A DNA stretch of 64,000 nucleotides from Chitinophaga eiseniae. GTDB taxonomy: Bacteria; Bacteroidota; Bacteroidia; Chitinophagales; Chitinophagaceae. Shown here in pieces: positions 1 through 8,416 of the stretch. The position numbers and the translations under genes were made by a program. The notes under the pieces were generated by a model. It was not told where the DNA came from. It made no database searches and saw only the letters and a list, made by a program, of their open reading frames with translations. Where the stretch lies: the NCBI RefSeq assembly GCF_012641265.1, contig NZ_JABAHZ010000003.1, positions 310,001 through 374,000 on the forward strand. Direction: 5' to 3'. Numbering within the stretch: position 1 is the stretch's first letter; each line of letters opens with the position of its first letter.

Positions 1-1
1 C

Positions 2-724
2 CTGCTCACCGCCCATTTTTATACTTCCAATTTCGAAAAATTCAAAGCGGCCTTGCAGGACCTGGAAGATTTTATACAGGCCAACCAGGATAATTTTCAT
101 GAGAATACCCGCACCTCTGCTTTCGTATACCTGTATACCGCCAAAATTAACCGTTACTTCCTGGAAGGCACGTTCAGCCAGGGTTTAGCGATGGTGCCGG
201 AACTGGAAACAGAGATCAGTAAACATACGCTGAAAATAGACCAGCACCGGGTGTTGGTATTTTACTATAAGATAGCCTGTTTGTACTTTGGTAGCGGAGA
301 TAACAGCAAAGCCATTGTTTATCTCAATAAAATCATTAACCTGAAGATAGGTAACCTGCGGGCCGATATCCAATGCTTCGCCCGTATCCTGCACCTGATC
401 GCACATTACGAGCTGGAAAACTACAGCCTGGTAGAATACCTGATTAAATCGGTGTATCACTTCATTTCCAAACACAAAGACCTTGGACTGGTGATGGAAG
501 AAATTATGAAGTTCCTGCGCCGGTATATCTATGCCAATCCTAAAGCGTTGCGCAATGCCTTTGCCGACCTGAAAGACAGGCTGGAACAGATTTCACAGGA
601 TCCGTATGAACGCCGTTCCTTCCTGTACCTGGATATAATTTCCTGGCTGGAAAGTAAAATTGAAGGCATCCCAGTACAGGAAGTTATTCACCGCAAGTTT
701 GTGAATAAAGAGAAACGCATATAA
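2..724 (+). CDS. Helical-repeat (TPR-like) protein, 5' end cut by window edge
   Basis: The frame is open to the first bases of the window (codons from position 2 read L-L-T-A-H-F-Y), so the true start lies outside; the TTG at 53 is probably internal. The visible 240 residues are almost entirely amphipathic helices with TPR-like spacing, for example KIACLYFGSGDNSKAIVYLN and a following RILHLIAHYELENYSLVEYL pair. No catalytic motif or signal peptide is seen in the visible part. Such arrays usually mediate protein contacts. The stop codon TAA at 722-724 directly abuts an ATG of the next frame, so the FMN reductase gene is likely co-transcribed. Function is not recognised; a TPR-type scaffold is inferred from pattern only. 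Confidence 0.75.
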   Translation: MLTAHFYTSNFEKFKAALQDLEDFIQANQDNFHENTRTSAFVYLYTAKINRYFLEGTFSQGLAMVPELETEISKHTLKIDQHRVLVFYYKIACLYFGSGDNSKAIVYLNKIINLKIGNLRADIQCFARILHLIAHYELENYSLVEYLIKSVYHFISKHKDLGLVMEEIMKFLRRYIYANPKALRNAFADLKDRLEQISQDPYERRSFLYLDIISWLESKIEGIPVQEVIHRKFVNKEKRI

Positions 725-757
725 ATGTATATATTCGTCGGCCAAAATGATGAGCAT

Positions 758-1321
758 ATGTCTGACGAAAAACACTACCACTTTGTAGCCATCTCCGGCA
801 GTTTACGCAAGGGTTCCTACAACACGATGGCCTTAAAAGCCCTGCAGCAGCTGGCGCCCTCGCACATTCACATTGAGCAGGTACATTACGATAATATCCC
901 GCTGTATAATGCCGATCTGCACACCGAGCAATTACCGGAACAGGTGGTACCCCTGGTAAAGAAAATAAAAGAGTCGGATGGGGTGATCATTGTATCGCCT
1001 GAATACAACTACTCCGTTCCCGGGGCGTTGAAAAATGCGATAGATGTGGTTTCCCGGCATCCTGACAAACCCTTCAGTGAAAAAGCGGTGGCGATTATGG
1101 GTGCTTCACAGGGACAAATCGGTACGGCCCGCATGCAGTATCACCTGCGCCAGGTAATGGTATTCCTCAATGCCTATATTATCAACAAACCGGAAATTAT
1201 GATTGCGCATGCGCAGCATAAATTTGACGAGGCCGGTAATTTAACCGATGAATTCCTCATCAAACAATTCCCGTTGTTACTGGAGTCGCTGGCTAAGCTG
1301 AGCGATAAGATGAAGTCATGA
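758..1321 (+). CDS. NADPH-dependent FMN reductase family flavoprotein
   Basis: A cytoplasmic flavodoxin-fold protein of 187 residues that would bind FMN and use NAD(P)H to reduce FMN, quinones or azo compounds. The N-terminal FMN-phosphate loop reads ISGSLRKGSYNTMALKAL and the second family block reads SPEYNYSVPGALKNAIDVV, both typical of the NADPH-dependent FMN reductase family. I chose the ATG at 758 (MSDEKHYHF) because the fold begins right after it; an in-frame ATG at 725 that abuts the upstream stop would add 11 residues and cannot be excluded. Its end overlaps the convergent permease gene by 6 bases, so read-through from either side would produce antisense RNA. Exact substrate unknown. 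Confidence 0.88.
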   Translation: MSDEKHYHFVAISGSLRKGSYNTMALKALQQLAPSHIHIEQVHYDNIPLYNADLHTEQLPEQVVPLVKKIKESDGVIIVSPEYNYSVPGALKNAIDVVSRHPDKPFSEKAVAIMGASQGQIGTARMQYHLRQVMVFLNAYIINKPEIMIAHAQHKFDEAGNLTDEFLIKQFPLLLESLAKLSDKMKS

Positions 1322-2443
1322 TTCCGGTGGAATATAAGGCTCGTACGAACGATACTTTTTAAAGAAAATGATGGCCGATGCTGCCTGTAACAACAGGATA
1401 GCCGGCCATTCATAATGTCCGAGGATCATGAACAATACGATAAAGGAAGTGAGCATAGTATATCTCACATGAATTTCCGGGTTCATTTTTGGAAAATATA
1501 GCAGGCAGCGGAATAAAATGAGTAACGACAGTGCCGTACAAAAAACGGTGATAAGCCCTCCTACGGGTGTTTTCGTATAGCCGTTTACCGTAATCATTAC
1601 CATTTCTGGTAAAAACATAATCACGTATACACCCATGAGCCGGGTGTAATGGCTGACCAGGCGTATGGGCAGGTTTTCCATGAAGTTGAGATACGTATCG
1701 TCAAACGCACGATGATGCACCATCAGCTGCATATGAATCATTACGCTTACCATCACGCCTATCTGCAATCCACGCAGATCAAAATATTCCCCTCTCTCCA
1801 TAATCAGGAAAGTAAGCCATAGTACGCCGGCAGAAAACAATTTAGTGCTGACAATGCGGCGCGGGAAATTGGTCAACAGTTCATAGAGGAAAAACAGTAC
1901 CGGTGGTTTGGTAAAGTGCCGGTTGAGCCAGCGTTGCAGGTGGCCGGTAAAAAAGAGGACATCCGGTTGCGCCAGTTTCCGCTCATATAACCTCAACGGC
2001 CAAACGCAGTTGGCAACATTCAATACCACGATCAGGGCTGCGGACACATAATACTGGTATTGAACAGCCATCATCAGCGCGATGCCGGCGTATACCAGTA
2101 CCGGCATATAGATGGCGGTATGTAACAGCAGCCATAATCGTATACGTGCCGGTTTGCCGACGCTGCCCAGGGTAGGAAAAAGGAAGTCGTACCCCTGTAG
2201 CTGGAATGTTTTCAGGATAAATCCCACACATTTGAGGGCGTAGGACGTCCATAGCAGCATGACGAGGAGCAGGAAGGAGTAGTTTCCGAGGAAGCCGAGC
2301 ATCAGCGCTTTGTGATAGGATACCAGGTTGGCGCCGTTAACCACGCCGAAGAGCAGGTAAAACAGTACCAGGAAAAAGCCCGTATTCTGAATATAGAATC
2401 GTTGTGTGAATATCTTACTGAGTATAGCCGATGTGGTACGCAT
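1316..2443 (-). CDS. Multispanning membrane protein, probable ABC exporter permease
   Basis: A 375-residue integral membrane protein with about nine to ten hydrophobic segments spread over the whole length (for example around residues 20-40, 45-75, 105-150, 205-225, 260-285, 295-320, 330-365). No extracellular domain or signal peptide is seen. It follows the ABC ATPase gene with a single base between the ATPase stop (2445-2447) and its ATG (2443), so the two are almost surely translationally coupled and form one transporter. It resembles the ABC-2-like permeases of Bacteroidota that are poorly described; the transported substrate cannot be told. The gene ends 6 bases inside the convergent FMN reductase gene. 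Confidence 0.75.
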   Translation of the reverse strand: MRTTSAILSKIFTQRFYIQNTGFFLVLFYLLFGVVNGANLVSYHKALMLGFLGNYSFLLLVMLLWTSYALKCVGFILKTFQLQGYDFLFPTLGSVGKPARIRLWLLLHTAIYMPVLVYAGIALMMAVQYQYYVSAALIVVLNVANCVWPLRLYERKLAQPDVLFFTGHLQRWLNRHFTKPPVLFFLYELLTNFPRRIVSTKLFSAGVLWLTFLIMERGEYFDLRGLQIGVMVSVMIHMQLMVHHRAFDDTYLNFMENLPIRLVSHYTRLMGVYVIMFLPEMVMITVNGYTKTPVGGLITVFCTALSLLILFRCLLYFPKMNPEIHVRYTMLTSFIVLFMILGHYEWPAILLLQAASAIIFFKKYRSYEPYIPPES

Positions 2444-2444
2444 A

Positions 2445-3086
2445 TTAACTGAGCGTAATATTTTTATGAGCTACTTTCAGTGTGCCCGTAACCGTTAATT
2501 CTTCCGCGTCCAGTGCCTGGTGGGAAGTAATGCAAAAAGAAACGCCGTTGGCGCTATAGGTGCGAATGAGGTCGTACAGTACCGTCAGTGCGCGGGTATC
2601 GATGGTGATAAGGGGTTCATCGAGCAGGATGAGGGTGGGGTTGCCGGTAAAGGCCAGGAGCAGGGACAACTTCTTCAACATGCCACTGGAGTAGCTGCTT
2701 ACCGGGTTATTCACATAGATATCCACACCCATACTTTCGCTGATATCGCGTACCGCTTCCCGGTCGCCCCCTTTGGTATTGAGGTACAGCTCCAGCAGGT
2801 CGCGGCCCGTGAGGAAAGAGGGGTACAGTGGTTCCGCCTCGGCGTAGTTGATAAGGCGGCGGAACTGTACCGGGTGCTGGCGGCTGCTCACATTTCCCTG
2901 CAGGAGGATTTCGCCTTTGAAGGGAATGAGCCCGGCCATCACCTTCATACAGGTGGTTTTGCCAGCGCCATTTTCGCCCTGCAGCCAGTAGATACCCTTT
3001 GGGAGCTCCAATCGGGGGATATCCAGGATAGGAACATCCTGGTAGTTCTTCTTAACCGCATGAAGGGCTATAACCGGGTCGGACAT
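2445..3086 (-). CDS. ABC transporter ATP-binding protein
   Basis: A 213-residue nucleotide-binding subunit. Walker A is GENGAGKTT (about residues 37-45), the signature loop is the variant YSSGMLKKLSL instead of LSGGQ, Walker B is LILLDEP, and the switch histidine lies in ITSHQ. The short length and the absence of membrane segments show a stand-alone ATPase that pairs with the permease encoded one base downstream. Single-ATPase, single-permease pairs of this kind usually export a substrate or act in membrane maintenance; nothing nearby says which. It is the first gene of a two-gene minus-strand operon and is divergent from nrdB, with 451 bases between the starts. Confidence 0.9.
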   Translation of the reverse strand: MSDPVIALHAVKKNYQDVPILDIPRLELPKGIYWLQGENGAGKTTCMKVMAGLIPFKGEILLQGNVSSRQHPVQFRRLINYAEAEPLYPSFLTGRDLLELYLNTKGGDREAVRDISESMGVDIYVNNPVSSYSSGMLKKLSLLLAFTGNPTLILLDEPLITIDTRALTVLYDLIRTYSANGVSFCITSHQALDAEELTVTGTLKVAHKNITLS

Positions 3087-3537
3087 ATGTGTATATCTTA
3101 AAGATGTAAATATGAAAAATTAACGCATATATATCTATAAGGGGAAGTCTTTTTAACAAAAATTTTTTTCGGGCTTTTTTCCTGTTGAAGTTCATAGATT
3201 TAGCCGTAAAGGAAAAAAAATTGTCATATATCGACTCTTTTTTACACCACTTTTTCACATACAAATGATATTACATATACAGGGTATACAAAACCCGTGA
3301 AACATGCTATACCACTGCGTTTTGATAATGTTCCAGCTGTTTTTCCACACCTGTTGAAAACTATATCTTCCATCCCTTAACCGGATGCTTACATTTGTAA
3401 TCCTGAGCGTATGGATTTTTAGGATGCAGAGATGTTGAAATATGAATGGTGGTAGAGGAAACGTGTTGATTTCAGTATGCTGACCCCAATCAGAAAAACC
3501 AAAAACCTTTCGACAGTACCCATATAAATAATTAACG
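3087..3537. other. Intergenic region between the ABC ATPase and nrdB
   Basis: This 451-base AT-rich stretch separates two divergent genes and should hold both promoters. A TACATTTG at 3390-3397 on the plus strand matches the Bacteroidota -7 element TAnnTTTG and would serve nrdB, but I see no good TTTG element at the expected distance upstream. No open frame here looks coding, and I did not find a convincing NrdR box pair. Confidence 0.5.
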
Positions 3538-4512
3538 ATGAGTAACGAGAATGAAATTCTTCTAAGAGAGAACAAGGAGCGTTTTGTGTTATTGCCGATC
3601 AAATTCCCGAAAATCTGGGAGCAATACAAGAAACATGAAGCCAGTTTCTGGACAGCCGAGGAAATAGATTTGAGTAGTGACCTGAAAGATTGGGCCTCCC
3701 TGAATGATGGGGAACGTCATTTTATATCGCATGTACTGGCCTTCTTTGCCGCCAGCGACGGGATCGTAAATGAAAACCTGGCAGTCAATTTTATGAGTGA
3801 GGTACAGATCCCGGAAGCCCGTTGTTTTTACGGTTTCCAGATCATGATGGAAAACATTCACTCTGAAACATATGCTTTGCTGATCGACACTTATGTGAAA
3901 GATCCGGCAGAAAAAGACCGTTTATTCCACGCCATCGACACTGTTCCTGCGGTGAAAAAGAAAGCCGAATGGGCATTGCGCTGGATCGAGAATGGTTCGT
4001 TTGCAGAGCGCCTGGTAGCATTTGCCGCCGTAGAAGGGATCTTCTTCAGTGGTAGCTTCTGTTCTATTTTCTGGTTAAAGAAAAGAGGACTGATGCCAGG
4101 TCTCACTTTCTCTAACGAGCTGATCAGCCGGGACGAAGGTCTGCATTGCGAATTCGCCTGCCTGTTGTACAGCATGCTGGAAAACAAACTGAGTGAAGAG
4201 CAGGTACACACCATCATCCGTGATGCCGTGTCCTATGAAAAAGAATTTATTACAGAAGCCCTGCCAGTTGGTTTGATCGGAATGAACGCCGAACTGATGT
4301 CGCAATACATCGAGTTTGTGGCCGACAGATGGATCGCTGAACTGGGCTATCGCAAGATATTTAATGCATCTAACCCATTTGACTTCATGGAAATGATTTC
4401 ATTACAGGGTAAGACCAACTTCTTTGAGAAACGTGTGGGAGATTATCAAAAATCAGGTGTAATGGGCGGTAGCAAGGAAGCTCAGACCTTCAGCCTGGAA
4501 GAAGACTTCTAG
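3538..4512 (+). CDS. nrdB: Ribonucleoside-diphosphate reductase, class I beta (radical) subunit
   Basis: Holds the dinuclear metal centre and tyrosyl radical that start reduction of ribonucleotides to deoxyribonucleotides in the cytoplasm. In 324 residues every expected ligand can be placed: D44 in EEIDLS, E105 and H108 in [10 protein letters not shown]166 in AAVEGIFF, and E200 and H203 in DEGLHCEF. The radical tyrosine is Y112, four residues after H108 as in E. coli R2, so this is a Tyr-radical (Ia-like) subunit rather than a Phe/Val-type Ic enzyme. It lies 105 bases ahead of nrdA in the same direction; the beta-before-alpha order is the reverse of E. coli. The start ATG follows the A-rich sequence at 3525-3537. 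Confidence 0.97.
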   Translation: MSNENEILLRENKERFVLLPIKFPKIWEQYKKHEASFWTAEEIDLSSDLKDWASLNDGERHFISHVLAFFAASDGIVNENLAVNFMSEVQIPEARCFYGFQIMMENIHSETYALLIDTYVKDPAEKDRLFHAIDTVPAVKKKAEWALRWIENGSFAERLVAFAAVEGIFFSGSFCSIFWLKKRGLMPGLTFSNELISRDEGLHCEFACLLYSMLENKLSEEQVHTIIRDAVSYEKEFITEALPVGLIGMNAELMSQYIEFVADRWIAELGYRKIFNASNPFDFMEMISLQGKTNFFEKRVGDYQKSGVMGGSKEAQTFSLEEDF

Positions 4513-4520
4513 CAGGAATG

Positions 4521-4539
4521 GCCCTGCGTAACGCGGGGC
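4521..4539 (+). other. GC-rich hairpin in the nrdB-nrdA gap
   Basis: GCCCTGCG and CGCGGGGC form an 8-bp stem (one G-U pair) with a 3-base loop, directly after the nrdB stop. There is no T-run behind it, so it is not a standard terminator; it could stabilise the nrdB message or adjust the ratio of the two subunits. That role is inferred. Confidence 0.4.
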
Positions 4540-4617
4540 AGCGAACAAAATTCATATTTACTAACCTCTTTGGCTGTTGGCAAACGGCTGACAGTTAAAA
4601 TCTAAATTCACAAACCC

Positions 4618-6996
4618 ATGTTCGTAATCAAAAGAGATGGAAGAAAAGAAGCAGTAAAATTTGACAAAATTACTGCACGTATTGAAAAACTGTGTTACGG
4701 TTTCAATACAGAATATGTTGATGCGATAGATGTAGCGAAGAAAGTGATACAAGGTTTGTATGATGGGGTAACCACCAGCGAACTGGATAATCTCGCCGCC
4801 GAAACTGCGGCCTCCCTGACCACGAAACACCCGGATTACGCCCTGCTGGCTTCCCGCATTGCAGTAAGTAACCTGCATAAAAATACCATCAAGTCGTTTT
4901 CCAAAACGATGAAGAAGCTGTATGACTACATTGATCCCAAAACCGGTAAATCAGCCGCTTTGCTGTCTGATGACGTGTGGGACATCATTAGAAAAAATGC
5001 AGACATCCTGGATTCCAGCATCATCTACGACCGCGACTTTGCCTATGACTACTTCGGCTTCAAAACCCTGGAACGCTCTTACCTGCTGAAAACAGACGGT
5101 AAAGTACAGGAACGTCCGCAACATATGCTGATGCGCGTAGCCGTAGGTATCCACAAAGACGATATTGATGCTGCCATCAAAACATATAACCTGATGAGTG
5201 AGCGCTGGTTTACACATGCCACGCCTACCCTCTTCAACGCAGGTACACCTAAACCACAGATGTCTTCCTGCTTCCTGCTCACCATGCAGGACGATAGCAT
5301 TGAAGGTATCTACGATACCCTGAAACAAACGGCTAAGATTTCCCAAAGCGCCGGCGGTATCGGTTTAAGCATTCATAACATCCGCGCTACCGGCTCTTAT
5401 ATCAGCGGTACCAACGGTACTTCCAACGGTATCATCCCCATGCTGCGCGTATTCAATGATACTGCACGCTATGTAGACCAGGGCGGTGGTAAACGTAAAG
5501 GCGCCTTCGCTATTTACCTGGAACCCTGGCATGCCGACATCTTCGAATTCCTGGATCTGCGCAAGAACCACGGTAAAGAAGAAATGCGCGCCCGCGACCT
5601 GTTTTACGCCCTCTGGATGCCCGACCTGTTCATGAAACGTGTAGAATCCAATGGCGACTGGGCGTTATTCTGTCCGCATGAAGCACCAGGACTGCACGAC
5701 TGCTGGGGAGAAGCCTTTGAAACCCTGTATGAGCAATACGAAAAAGAAGGCCGTGCCCGCAAAACCGTGAAAGCACAGGACCTCTGGTTTGCCATCCTGG
5801 ATGCACAGATCGAAACCGGTAACCCTTACCTGCTGTATAAAGATGCGGCCAACCGCAAATCCAACCAGCAGAACCTGGGCACCATCAAAAGCTCCAACCT
5901 CTGTACAGAAATCATCGAGTATACTTCCTCCGACGAAGTAGCCGTATGTAACCTGGCTTCCCTGGCCCTGCCACGCTTCGTTATTGACGGTAAATTTGAT
6001 CACGAAAAATTATACGAGGTAACCTACCAGGCTACCCTCAACCTGAATAAAATCATTGACCACAACTACTACCCGGTAGAAGAGGCCAGACGCAGCAACA
6101 TGCGCCACCGCCCTGTTGGCCTGGGTGTACAGGGTCTCGCTGATGCGTTTATCCTGATGCGTTATCCGTTTGAAAGCGACGAAGCTAAAAAGCTGAACAG
6201 CGAAATATTTGAAACCATCTACTTCGCTTCCCTGTCTGCCTCCAACGAACTGGCCAAAAAAGACGGCGCTTACGAAACATTCCCAGGCTCACCAGCCTCC
6301 AAAGGCATCCTGCAGTTCGACATGTGGGGAGTAACACCTTCTTCCCGCTGGAACTGGGCAGCCCTGAAAAAAACAATCATAAAAGACGGTATCCGTAACT
6401 CCCTGTTACTGGCGCCAATGCCTACCGCTTCTACCTCCCAGATCCTGGGCAACAACGAGTGCTTTGAACCATACACTTCCAACATCTACACCCGCCGTGT
6501 ACTGAGTGGTGAGTTTGTAGTGGTAAACAAACACCTGCTGAAAGACCTGGTAGAACTGGGCCTGTGGGACAATGACATGAAGACTAAAATTATTTCGCAC
6601 AATGGCTCTATCCAGAACATTGCCGAAATACCCGCTAATATCAAAGAACTGTACAAAACAGTTTGGGAAATTAAGCAACGTAACCTGATAGACATGGCCG
6701 CCGATCGCGGTGCGTTCATCTGCCAGTCACAGTCACTGAACCTGTTTGTAGACACCCCTACAACCGGTAAACTGACCTCCATGCACTTCTACGCCTGGAA
6801 GAAAGGACTGAAAACAGGTATGTATTACCTGCGTACACAAGCAGCTGCCCAGGCGGTACAATTTACCGTGGAAAAACAAGGTGGTCAGCAAATTCAACCT
6901 GTGGTGGCAGCCGGCAGCGGTGGCAACCAGGAAGAAGAAATTATTGTGGGCGCAGTATGTACCATGGAAGAAGGTTGCGTTACCTGCAGCGCATAA
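4618..6996 (+). CDS. nrdA: Ribonucleoside-diphosphate reductase, class I alpha (catalytic) subunit
   Basis: The 792-residue catalytic subunit partners NrdB. An ATP-cone regulatory domain occupies about residues 1-95 ([17 protein letters not shown] at the start), implying allosteric control of overall activity by ATP/dATP. The active-site cysteines are C218 (SSCFLL), C444 ([10 protein letters not shown]) and C615 with E614 in NNECFEP. The paired radical-transfer tyrosines are Y736-Y737 in GMYYLRTQ. The C-terminal tail ends C781-x5-C787-x2-C790, the mobile redox cysteines re-reduced by thioredoxin or glutaredoxin. All motifs are intact. Transcription should stop at the strong hairpin 25 bases after the stop codon. 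Confidence 0.97.
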   Translation: MFVIKRDGRKEAVKFDKITARIEKLCYGFNTEYVDAIDVAKKVIQGLYDGVTTSELDNLAAETAASLTTKHPDYALLASRIAVSNLHKNTIKSFSKTMKKLYDYIDPKTGKSAALLSDDVWDIIRKNADILDSSIIYDRDFAYDYFGFKTLERSYLLKTDGKVQERPQHMLMRVAVGIHKDDIDAAIKTYNLMSERWFTHATPTLFNAGTPKPQMSSCFLLTMQDDSIEGIYDTLKQTAKISQSAGGIGLSIHNIRATGSYISGTNGTSNGIIPMLRVFNDTARYVDQGGGKRKGAFAIYLEPWHADIFEFLDLRKNHGKEEMRARDLFYALWMPDLFMKRVESNGDWALFCPHEAPGLHDCWGEAFETLYEQYEKEGRARKTVKAQDLWFAILDAQIETGNPYLLYKDAANRKSNQQNLGTIKSSNLCTEIIEYTSSDEVAVCNLASLALPRFVIDGKFDHEKLYEVTYQATLNLNKIIDHNYYPVEEARRSNMRHRPVGLGVQGLADAFILMRYPFESDEAKKLNSEIFETIYFASLSASNELAKKDGAYETFPGSPASKGILQFDMWGVTPSSRWNWAALKKTIIKDGIRNSLLLAPMPTASTSQILGNNECFEPYTSNIYTRRVLSGEFVVVNKHLLKDLVELGLWDNDMKTKIISHNGSIQNIAEIPANIKELYKTVWEIKQRNLIDMAADRGAFICQSQSLNLFVDTPTTGKLTSMHFYAWKKGLKTGMYYLRTQAAAQAVQFTVEKQGGQQIQPVVAAGSGGNQEEEIIVGAVCTMEEGCVTCSA

Positions 6997-7020
6997 GGGT
7001 TTATGTAAGTATAAATGCGA

Positions 7021-7053
7021 ATCCCCACTGCGATAGCGGTGGGGATTTTTTTT
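7021..7053 (+). terminator. Rho-independent terminator of nrdBA
   Basis: ATCCCCAC (7021-7028) pairs with GTGGGGAT (7039-7046), with inner bases also able to pair, followed by eight T residues (7046-7053). It lies 25 bases after the nrdA stop. Confidence 0.9.
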
Positions 7054-7142
7054 GTGGTATCACAAGATGTGATACCACCGGTTTGCAGGAACACAACCAA
7101 CCACCATACTCCATTGTTATTAAATGTAAAAACATACCCCTT

Positions 7143-7700
7143 ATGAAAAACAAGTACTTATTCCTGCTACTCGCGACCATTATCAGCAGCTGTCAGCAAA
7201 ACACCGGCAACCTCCAACAAAAGGTGGACTCCTTACAAAAAGCACTACAACAATATACCGACGAAGCAGCCCTCACCCAACAAAGACTACAACGATTCGA
7301 CACCCTCGACTTCGACTTTTACAGCCACCAGCAATGGGATTCTTTAAGCATCAGCCATGCACAGGATATTGTAGTCACCTACCCCGATGGTAGCCAAACC
7401 AAAGGGCTCCCTGATCATATCAAACAACTGGAACCGCTCTTCACCTTTGCTCCCGACACCAAAATCAAAGAACATCCCGTTAGGTTTGGCTCCGGCAACT
7501 GGACCTGCGTCATAGGCGTAATGACTGGCACCTTTAGTAAGCCTATGTCTATGGGAGATGGGAAAACAATGGCGCCTACTGGTAAGTCATTCCGCTTGTC
7601 GATGTGTACCGTGGGGCATTGGGAACATGGTAAAATGAAGGAAGAAATGTTGTTTTGGGACAATGCATCGATGATGCAGCAGATTGGAGAGGGGAAATAA
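7143..7700 (+). CDS. SnoaL/NTF2-like lipoprotein
   Basis: A 185-residue protein with a lipoprotein signal: MKNKYLFLLLATIISSC, with a lipobox ISSC and the acylated cysteine at residue 17. A short Gln-rich coiled region (about 20-50) leads into an NTF2-like fold resembling SnoaL ester-cyclase relatives (DIVVTYPDGSQTKG, later GKSFRLSMCTVGHWEHGKM and EEMLFWDN). The enzymatic SnoaL proteins use this cavity for polyketide cyclisation, but in lipoproteins of Bacteroidota the role is unknown, so I assign no reaction. The start at 7143 is chosen because the signal peptide begins there; an in-frame upstream extension from 6957 would run through the nrdA end and its terminator. Confidence 0.75.
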   Translation: MKNKYLFLLLATIISSCQQNTGNLQQKVDSLQKALQQYTDEAALTQQRLQRFDTLDFDFYSHQQWDSLSISHAQDIVVTYPDGSQTKGLPDHIKQLEPLFTFAPDTKIKEHPVRFGSGNWTCVIGVMTGTFSKPMSMGDGKTMAPTGKSFRLSMCTVGHWEHGKMKEEMLFWDNASMMQQIGEGK

Positions 7701-7841
7701 CTGGTATAAAAATATCCTCTAAACAATAGCTCCATGCCATCTTTTTCCACATGAGATATCTCTTTCATCAACTGTAATAATTCCGGGAGACGGAGAGATA
7801 GCATGTAATACAAAATCCAAAACATTAAGTGTCATATTAAT

Positions 7842-7873
7842 ATCAGGGCCGGCTCATATGAGTCGGCCCTGAT
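7842..7873. terminator. Hairpin between convergent lipoprotein genes
   Basis: ATCAGGGCCGGCTC (7842-7855) pairs with GAGTCGGCCCTGAT (7860-7873) around an ATAT loop, 14 bp with one G-T pair. It sits between the ends of the plus-strand SnoaL-like gene (7700) and the minus-strand lipoprotein gene (7936). T-runs are weak on both sides, so a shared terminator is likely but not certain. Confidence 0.6.
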
Positions 7874-7935
7874 GTTGACAACTATTATATTAGTCCTTGA
7901 TCTTATTCTCGATTCCACTCTTCCCCATTCAGCAA

Positions 7936-8412
7936 TCACATTGGCGAATGGGCAGGTCCTACAACTTTATGAAACCCAATAGGGATTATGCTTCCCCTAG
8001 TCAATTTATAACCCGTTATTCGATCCAAAGGAAACATATTTGGAGGACCAAAGAACAAATTCAGGTGGTAAATACTATCAGGTATAGCGGTAGGGGTGAT
8101 AGCTATCGGGATATCTACTATCCGTTGCCCCAAATCGTTATATAAATCGGTGATATTAATCTGGATGTCTTTTCCCTTCGCCAGTGGGCTGAGCAGGCCA
8201 TTGAATTTCTTGAAATCACTATATAGCATTTCATCATCTTTCCCAATAGTCAGTAAATCCGGTCCAATCGTGTATCGAAAGCGAGCAAATTCGTTTTTCT
8301 CAATATTAGCGATAATAGCCCTGGTAGTACGTTGCATTCTTTCTTCTTCTGTTGCCTGACGACAACTAATAATAAATAGCATTAGTAAAAAAAAGGAGGT
8401 GGTATATCTCAT
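7936..8412 (-). CDS. Small lipoprotein downstream of the RHS gene, unknown function
   Basis: A 158-residue protein whose N terminus (MRYTTSFFLLMLFIISC) is a lipoprotein signal with cysteine at residue 17. The remaining part, from RTTRAIIANIEKNEF onward, is mixed alpha/beta and recalls small NTF2-like or DUF3887-like domains (a helix pair, then a strand-rich half with ITDLYNDLGQRIVDIPIAI), but I cannot name the family. Its ATG lies 4 bases after the RHS stop codon (TAATAAGATG), so it is the last gene of the RHS operon. A position directly behind a polymorphic RHS protein fits a partner or protective protein located at a membrane; this is inference from context only. Confidence 0.65.
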   Translation of the reverse strand: MRYTTSFFLLMLFIISCRQATEEERMQRTTRAIIANIEKNEFARFRYTIGPDLLTIGKDDEMLYSDFKKFNGLLSPLAKGKDIQINITDLYNDLGQRIVDIPIAITPTAIPDSIYHLNLFFGPPNMFPLDRITGYKLTRGSIIPIGFHKVVGPAHSPM

Positions 8413-8416
8413 CTTA

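Noticed and set aside
3087-3537. Small open frames in the ABC-nrdB gap as genes
   Set aside because: They are rich in Lys/Phe/Ile/Cys, lack start context, and overlap the nrdB promoter region and coding start.
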